DNA of 8,151 nt, from positions 1-8,151 of the forward strand of contig CATWUX010000100.1 in NCBI GenBank assembly GCA_958354085.1, in the 5' to 3' direction. The position numbers and the translations under genes were made by a program. Position 1 is the first letter of the stretch; every line of letters begins with the position of its first letter. The notes under the pieces were generated by a model. It searched no databases and had not been told where the DNA came from. It saw only the letters and a list, made by a program, of their open reading frames with translations. Below are positions 5,553 through 8,151 of the stretch, one piece after another. The DNA is from an uncultured Oscillospiraceae bacterium (lineage in GTDB: Bacteria > Bacillota > Clostridia > Oscillospirales > Acutalibacteraceae).

Positions 5553-6353
5553 ATGACTGTCGGCGCTTCCACCTCCAACCTATACCCCATGCCTACCGAA
5601 CAGGCGCTACATACGCTGCTCAAGCTGGGTTTTCGGGATGTAGAGGTATTTATCAATACCGAATCCGAGGCAACCCCCGCTTTTGCCAAGCTGCTCCGGC
5701 GGCAGGCAGACGCTTATGGCGCGACCATTCGTGCGCTGCACCCCTACCTGTCGGGTTATGAGTCCTATTTGCTGTTCAGCGGATACGAACGCCGTTTCCG
5801 CGACGGTCTGAAAACCTATGATCGGATTTTTGAAGCGGCCGCCATTCTGGGTGCAGAACTGGTCATCATGCATGGCGACCGCCCAGACAGCGTCCTGTCG
5901 GTGGAAGAGTCGATCGCACGCTTTGCCGCCGTGGACGAGATTGGACAAGCCCACGGGGTACATCTGGCGCAGGAAAACGTGGTACGTTACCGTTCCTCGG
6001 ACCCGGCGTATCTGCGTGCGATGAAACAGGCCATGGGCGAGCGGATGCGGTTTGTGTTCGACGTCAAGCAGTGCGGACGCTGCGGGCTGCCGATGGAGCA
6101 AGTCCTCGACGCGATGGGCGACGCCATTGCCCATGTACACATCAGCGACCGGGATAAAACGCACGATTGTCTGCTGCCCGGCAAAGGTCAGCTGGATTAT
6201 CTGCCGCTGCTGCGGCGGCTGCAAGCGGCTCACTTCGACGGCTCGCTGATTCTGGAGCTTTACCGCTCCAATTTTGAAGAAGTTCCGGAACTGTTGGAAG
6301 GCAAGACATATCTGGACACCCTCCTCGCCGCCATGCAGGCGGGAGAAGCGTAA
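5553..6353 (+). CDS. sugar phosphate isomerase/epimerase (xylose isomerase-like TIM barrel)
   Basis: 266 residues, the usual length for the AP-endonuclease-2/xylose-isomerase-like superfamily. Beta-strand ends carry the expected metal and catalytic residues: H63 (LHPYLSG), H107 (VIMHGDR), E141 (LAQENV), D170 (FVFDVKQ), H196 (HVHISDR) and E235 (LILELYR). A C-terminal DCLLPGKGQLDYLPLLRRL block (205-223) is common in these isomerases. Most such enzymes interconvert keto sugars or inositol-type substrates using a divalent metal; the substrate here is unknown. A DNA-repair endonuclease IV role is unlikely, because that family has a different and fuller set of zinc ligands. Unusual is C174-G-R-C177 right after the metal aspartate. 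The ATG at 5553 is the first in frame; AGGAAAGGA (5532-5540) lies 12 bases upstream, a longer gap than normal. The gene is monocistronic between its promoter and the terminator at 6418-6448. Confidence 0.87.
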   Translation: MTVGASTSNLYPMPTEQALHTLLKLGFRDVEVFINTESEATPAFAKLLRRQADAYGATIRALHPYLSGYESYLLFSGYERRFRDGLKTYDRIFEAAAILGAELVIMHGDRPDSVLSVEESIARFAAVDEIGQAHGVHLAQENVVRYRSSDPAYLRAMKQAMGERMRFVFDVKQCGRCGLPMEQVLDAMGDAIAHVHISDRDKTHDCLLPGKGQLDYLPLLRRLQAAHFDGSLILELYRSNFEEVPELLEGKTYLDTLLAAMQAGEA

Positions 6354-6417
6354 CGCACGAACGGTATCTATCCATATTCGGATTCTCTGCTTTTTCAACA
6401 ATGAAATTCGCATCCCC

Positions 6418-6448
6418 GCGGTCACTTTTTAGGAAGTGACCGCTTTTT
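6418..6448 (+). terminator. intrinsic terminator after the isomerase gene
   Basis: GCGGTCACTT (6418-6427) pairs perfectly with AAGTGACCGC (6434-6443) around a 6-base loop, followed directly by TTTTT. It is a textbook Rho-independent terminator lying 65 bases after the stop codon. Confidence 0.92.
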
Positions 6449-6524
6449 CTATGCCGTTTTCGCATATCCGCTTTGCTTTTACGCACACTATACCGCAACG
6501 AAAAAACGGAAAGGCGGGATTTGG

Positions 6525-7208
6525 ATGGAAATCGTGGTTGCAGTCGTGATGGTCATGGGCGGAGCGCTGATCTGCTTTTTCGGCTATGCGCTGGAACGTC
6601 TCTGGGCAGTTCTGCTCGGCCTGTTTCTCGGCGTGGGCATCGGCTCGTGGCTGGGGCAATGGCAAAATCTATCGGCTGTCTGGAGCGCTGTGATCGGATT
6701 GGCTGTCGGCTTGGTTCTGGCGGTACTGTTCTGGCGTTTCCGCATGCTGGGGATGACCGTGGCGGGAACCGTCACCGGCTTTATCCTGACCATGCTGCTT
6801 CTGCGGACGATGGAATGGACGGCCTGGGGCTGGGCGCTGCTTGGCGCGACTGCCGGCGGTGTCGTCGCTTTGTTTTTTGAAAATGCTTTTCGCGTAGCGG
6901 GAACCGCACTGGGCGGTGCCACGGCCGGCGCGCTGGGGTTGTTCGCGCTTTTTACCGGCACCATGCCCTACGGCGCCCAGTTAGACATTCCAATCGTGCA
7001 CGGCCCGTCGGCGGGCTATCTGCTGCTGGGCATTTTGTCGGTGGCTGTACTGGGCGGGACGCTGCAGCAAGGGTTGCTGCACTATCGCCAGCAGGCGCAA
7101 ACCGCTTATCCGAAGCCCGCGCAGGAGGAAACGGAAAGCGCGGAATTCCTCTCTGTCAAAAATTCCGGACGGGCATACAATGATAGTGGAGACTCAAGCC
7201 AGCGCTGA
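6525..7208 (+). CDS. seven-helix glycine-rich membrane protein (TMEM198/DUF4203-like)
   Basis: 227 residues. About seven hydrophobic helices fill residues 2-182 (roughly 2-20, 26-43, 52-70, 74-94, 102-118, 122-143 and 163-182), with many Gly and Ala small-residue pairs such as GLFLGVGIG, AGTVTGF and GGATAGALGLF. This repeating short-helix pattern resembles the TMEM198/DUF4203 family, whose function is not known in bacteria. The C-terminal tail from about 186 is hydrophilic (RQQAQTAYPKPAQEETES) and probably cytoplasmic. The start at 6525 is supported by AAGGCGGG (6511-6518) 6 bases upstream. mazF follows after 124 bases on the same strand and might share the transcript, since only a weak hairpin lies between them. 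The family assignment is by pattern only. Confidence 0.75.
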   Translation: MEIVVAVVMVMGGALICFFGYALERLWAVLLGLFLGVGIGSWLGQWQNLSAVWSAVIGLAVGLVLAVLFWRFRMLGMTVAGTVTGFILTMLLLRTMEWTAWGWALLGATAGGVVALFFENAFRVAGTALGGATAGALGLFALFTGTMPYGAQLDIPIVHGPSAGYLLLGILSVAVLGGTLQQGLLHYRQQAQTAYPKPAQEETESAEFLSVKNSGRAYNDSGDSSQR

Positions 7209-7213
7209 CCTCC

Positions 7214-7240
7214 GCGCAATTTCAAAATTTTTGATTGCGC
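7214..7240 (+). other. weak stem-loop between the membrane protein gene and mazF
   Basis: GCGCAAT (7214-7220) pairs with ATTGCGC (7234-7240), and an inner CAAA/TTTG helix can stack after a two-base bulge. The U-rich stretch comes only about 10 bases later, so termination would be inefficient. It may be a leaky terminator or a processing site ahead of mazF. Confidence 0.3.
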
Positions 7241-7332
7241 CGGATTAAATTTGTTTTTATGGGTAAAACTATCCCTGTAACGATAAAGGACGGCTGGTCC
7301 CATACTTGCAAAATCGTACAGAGGTGAAAATC

Positions 7333-7725
7333 GTGAATGTTCGCAGAGGAGATATTTATTACGCCGACCTGAGCCCCGTCGTCGGCTCGGAACAAGGCGG
7401 CGTTCGTCCGGTTCTGATCGTGCAAAACGACGTGGGCAACCGCTTCAGCCCGACTGTGATCGCGGCTGCCATCACAAGCCAAAAAGATAAAGCCCGCCTG
7501 CCTACGCACATTCAGCTCAACTCGGTCGGCAGCGGTCTGGCCCGCGATTCCATCGTTCTGCTGGAGCAAATCCGCACCATTGATAAAAAGCGTTTAAAAG
7601 AACACATGGGCAAATTGGATGAATTTTCCATGAAGCGCGTCAATGAAGCTCTGCAAATCAGTTTTGGCTTAGGCGAAGAACCGGCCAGACGGTCGGAAAC
7701 CCGCCCCGAAAATCAGGCTACATAG
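7333..7725 (+). CDS. mazF: EndoA/MazF-family mRNA interferase
   Basis: 130 residues. The first 113 or so match the Bacillus EndoA/MazF (PemK-like) fold, a sequence-specific endoribonuclease that cuts mRNA as a dimer. Visible landmarks are RRGDIYYADLSPVVGSEQGG (4-23), RPVLIVQND (25-33), AAAITSQ (44-50), LPTHIQL (56-62) and IVLLEQIRTIDKKRL (74-88). Arg25 and Thr48, the catalytic pair known from B. subtilis EndoA, are both at the expected positions. The C-terminus adds a polar tail (GEEPARRSETRPENQAT) beyond the usual end. The start is GTG at 7333, 7 bases after AGAGGTG (7320-7326); an in-frame GTG at 7324 would add three residues but leaves no SD. The usual partner antitoxin gene is not next to it: the only ORF in the 124 bases upstream is a 22-codon frame without an SD. 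Active-site intactness suggests a functional enzyme. Confidence 0.94.
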   Translation: MNVRRGDIYYADLSPVVGSEQGGVRPVLIVQNDVGNRFSPTVIAAAITSQKDKARLPTHIQLNSVGSGLARDSIVLLEQIRTIDKKRLKEHMGKLDEFSMKRVNEALQISFGLGEEPARRSETRPENQAT

Positions 7726-7784
7726 GAATTGCCCGATATCCTTTCGTCGGCCTTTCCTATCGGCCTGCTGCCAGCTTATCCCTT

Positions 7785-7813
7785 GCATACCGGTTTTTAA
7801 ACCGCATATACTA
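7785..7813 (+). promoter_or_regulatory. candidate sporulation promoter for the coat genes
   Basis: CATATACTA (7805-7813) fits the mother-cell sigma-K -10 pattern CATANNNTA exactly, though no AC lies at the preferred distance. Read as sigma-G, GCATA (7785-7789) and TATACTA (7807-7813) stand 17 bases apart with one mismatch; read as sigma-E, the -10 is a partial match. The sigma factor cannot be settled, but a sporulation-type element upstream of a coat gene fits. The predicted start is near 7820. Confidence 0.45.
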
Positions 7814-7819
7814 CCAACA

Positions 7820-7879
7820 GGAAATCCCGCCTGCTGTTCACGCGCGATGGATCGCCGGAGATAGCAGACGGGATTTTCC
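7820..7879 (+). promoter_or_regulatory. large leader or terminator hairpin between mazF and the coat gene
   Basis: 7820-7835 (GGAAATCCCGCCTGCT) pairs with 7863-7879 (AGCAGACGGGATTTTCC), with one bulge and one C/A mismatch; a small GCGA/TCGC helix sits inside the 27-base loop. A competing helix is possible, because CGGGAT (7869-7874) can also pair with ATCCCG at 7885-7890. It could terminate mazF transcripts (TTTT lies in the right arm), or form a stable 5' end for the coat mRNA, whose predicted start is at the foot of the stem. The rest of the 207-base gap between 7725 and 7933 shows no gene. Confidence 0.5.
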
Positions 7880-7932
7880 GATGGATCCCGCTGTCGGGCA
7901 TATCCAAAAAAAAGAAAGGAATGGTCATTGCT

Positions 7933-8118
7933 ATGGCGAACCTTACTGCAAGAGAACTAAGTGCGTTGGAGGATGAACTGAGCGCGGAACAGCTGCTGAT
8001 CAAAAAGTATAAGACCTATGCGGTGCTGTCCACCGATCCGCAGATCAAAACCCAGTGCGAGCAAATTGCCGGACGCCACCAAAACCATTTCGATCGCCTG
8101 ATGGGCTTTCTGAATTAA
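7933..8118 (+). CDS. small spore coat protein of the Coat F family
   Basis: 61 residues beginning MANLTARELSALEDELSAEQ and continuing with LLIKKYKTYA, then the second helix DPQIKTQCEQIAGRHQNHFD. The two-helix hairpin with the xLTxxELxxLEDxLxxEQ and QIAxxHQxHxxxLxxxL patterns is typical of short CotF-like coat proteins of clostridia, which assemble on the spore surface. The start at 7933 is preferred over the in-frame ATG at 7921: GAAAGGA (7914-7920) directly abuts 7921 and so cannot serve it, but lies 12 bases before 7933, and homologues begin with M-A-N-L-T. The next gene's SD overlaps this stop codon, which indicates a two-gene coat operon. Likely expressed late in sporulation from 7785-7813. 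Confidence 0.88.
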   Translation: MANLTARELSALEDELSAEQLLIKKYKTYAVLSTDPQIKTQCEQIAGRHQNHFDRLMGFLN

Positions 8119-8131
8119 GGAGGAGCGCATA

Positions 8132-8151
8132 ATGAGTACGAACAATGTCCA
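8132..8151 (+). CDS. start of the next gene, probably a second Coat F-like protein
   Basis: ATG at 8132 is preceded by AAGGAGG (8117-8123) at 8 bases, the SD overlapping the TAA of the coat gene. Only MSTNNV can be read before the window ends. Short Coat F genes in clostridia are often followed by a second coat gene, so a coat protein is likely but not shown. Confidence 0.65.

Noticed and set aside
5607..6425. 272-codon minus-strand frame
   Set aside because: It is the antisense of the TIM-barrel isomerase gene and extends through that gene's terminator; no SD or recognisable domain.
6462..6492. GCATA and CACTATA upstream of the seven-helix protein as a sigma-G promoter
   Set aside because: The spacing is 19 bases and the -10 has a mismatch, so support is too thin.
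7259..7327. 22-codon ORF overlapping the mazF SD, considered as an antitoxin or leader peptide
   Set aside because: No SD precedes its ATG, and the peptide does not resemble ribbon-helix-helix or other antitoxins.
7791..7804. CGGTTT/AAACCG palindrome after mazF as a terminator
   Set aside because: Only about 5 bp with a tiny loop and no T-run; it falls inside the candidate promoter spacer.
1..8151. CRISPR array, tRNA/rRNA genes, insertion sequences, phage attachment sites
   Set aside because: No regularly spaced repeats, transposase or integrase motifs, or recognisable structural RNA sequence were seen on reading both strands.

Overview
The window comes from an endospore-forming member of the Firmicutes, most likely a moderately GC-rich clostridium of the Oscillospiraceae/Ruminococcaceae type (this rank is inference). 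The support is a set of spore-former families: a YtvI-type sporulation membrane protein, a SpoVAF-type GerA-family protein, a small Coat F protein followed by a second coat-like start, an EndoA/MazF endoribonuclease of Bacillus type, and a PheB-type ACT-domain protein. Shine-Dalgarno (SD) sites are mostly Firmicutes-like. GTG and TTG starts are used for several genes.

Layout. 1-273 (-) is the 5' part of a PheB/UPF0735 gene running off the left edge, with a clear sigma-A promoter at 306-334. An intergenic stretch of about 320 bases follows, holding that promoter, the promoter of ytvI and a doubtful 28-codon minus-strand ORF. ytvI (595-1728, +) ends in a perfect 18-bp hairpin. An AT-rich patch (about 1780-2280) carries a lone small membrane protein on the minus strand and what looks like the 3' tail of a lost upstream gene. 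A URO-D/corrinoid-methyltransferase-like gene (2282-3406, +) converges on spoVAF (3456-4898, -), with a second perfect 18-bp hairpin between them. A 91-residue membrane protein (5100-5375, -) lies upstream of spoVAF. A sugar-phosphate isomerase/epimerase-type TIM barrel (5553-6353, +) follows, with its own promoter and a good terminator. The right end holds a seven-helix TMEM198-like protein (6525-7208, +), mazF (7333-7725, +), a sporulation-type promoter with a large leader hairpin, a small Coat F gene (7933-8118, +) and the first codons of the next gene (8132, +).

How the genes fit together. This is not one operon. Nearly every gene stands alone between hairpins and promoters. The common thread is sporulation and germination: YtvI, SpoVAF and the coat genes belong to that programme. 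The two metabolic enzymes and PheB have no visible pathway partner in the window. MazF has no antitoxin gene next to it. No tRNA, rRNA, CRISPR array, insertion sequence or prophage gene was seen.

The best candidates for something undescribed are the AT-rich remnant with its orphan membrane protein, the coat-gene leader with mutually exclusive pairings, and the 91-residue membrane protein beside an isolated spoVAF. None amounts to a demonstrable new system from sequence alone.
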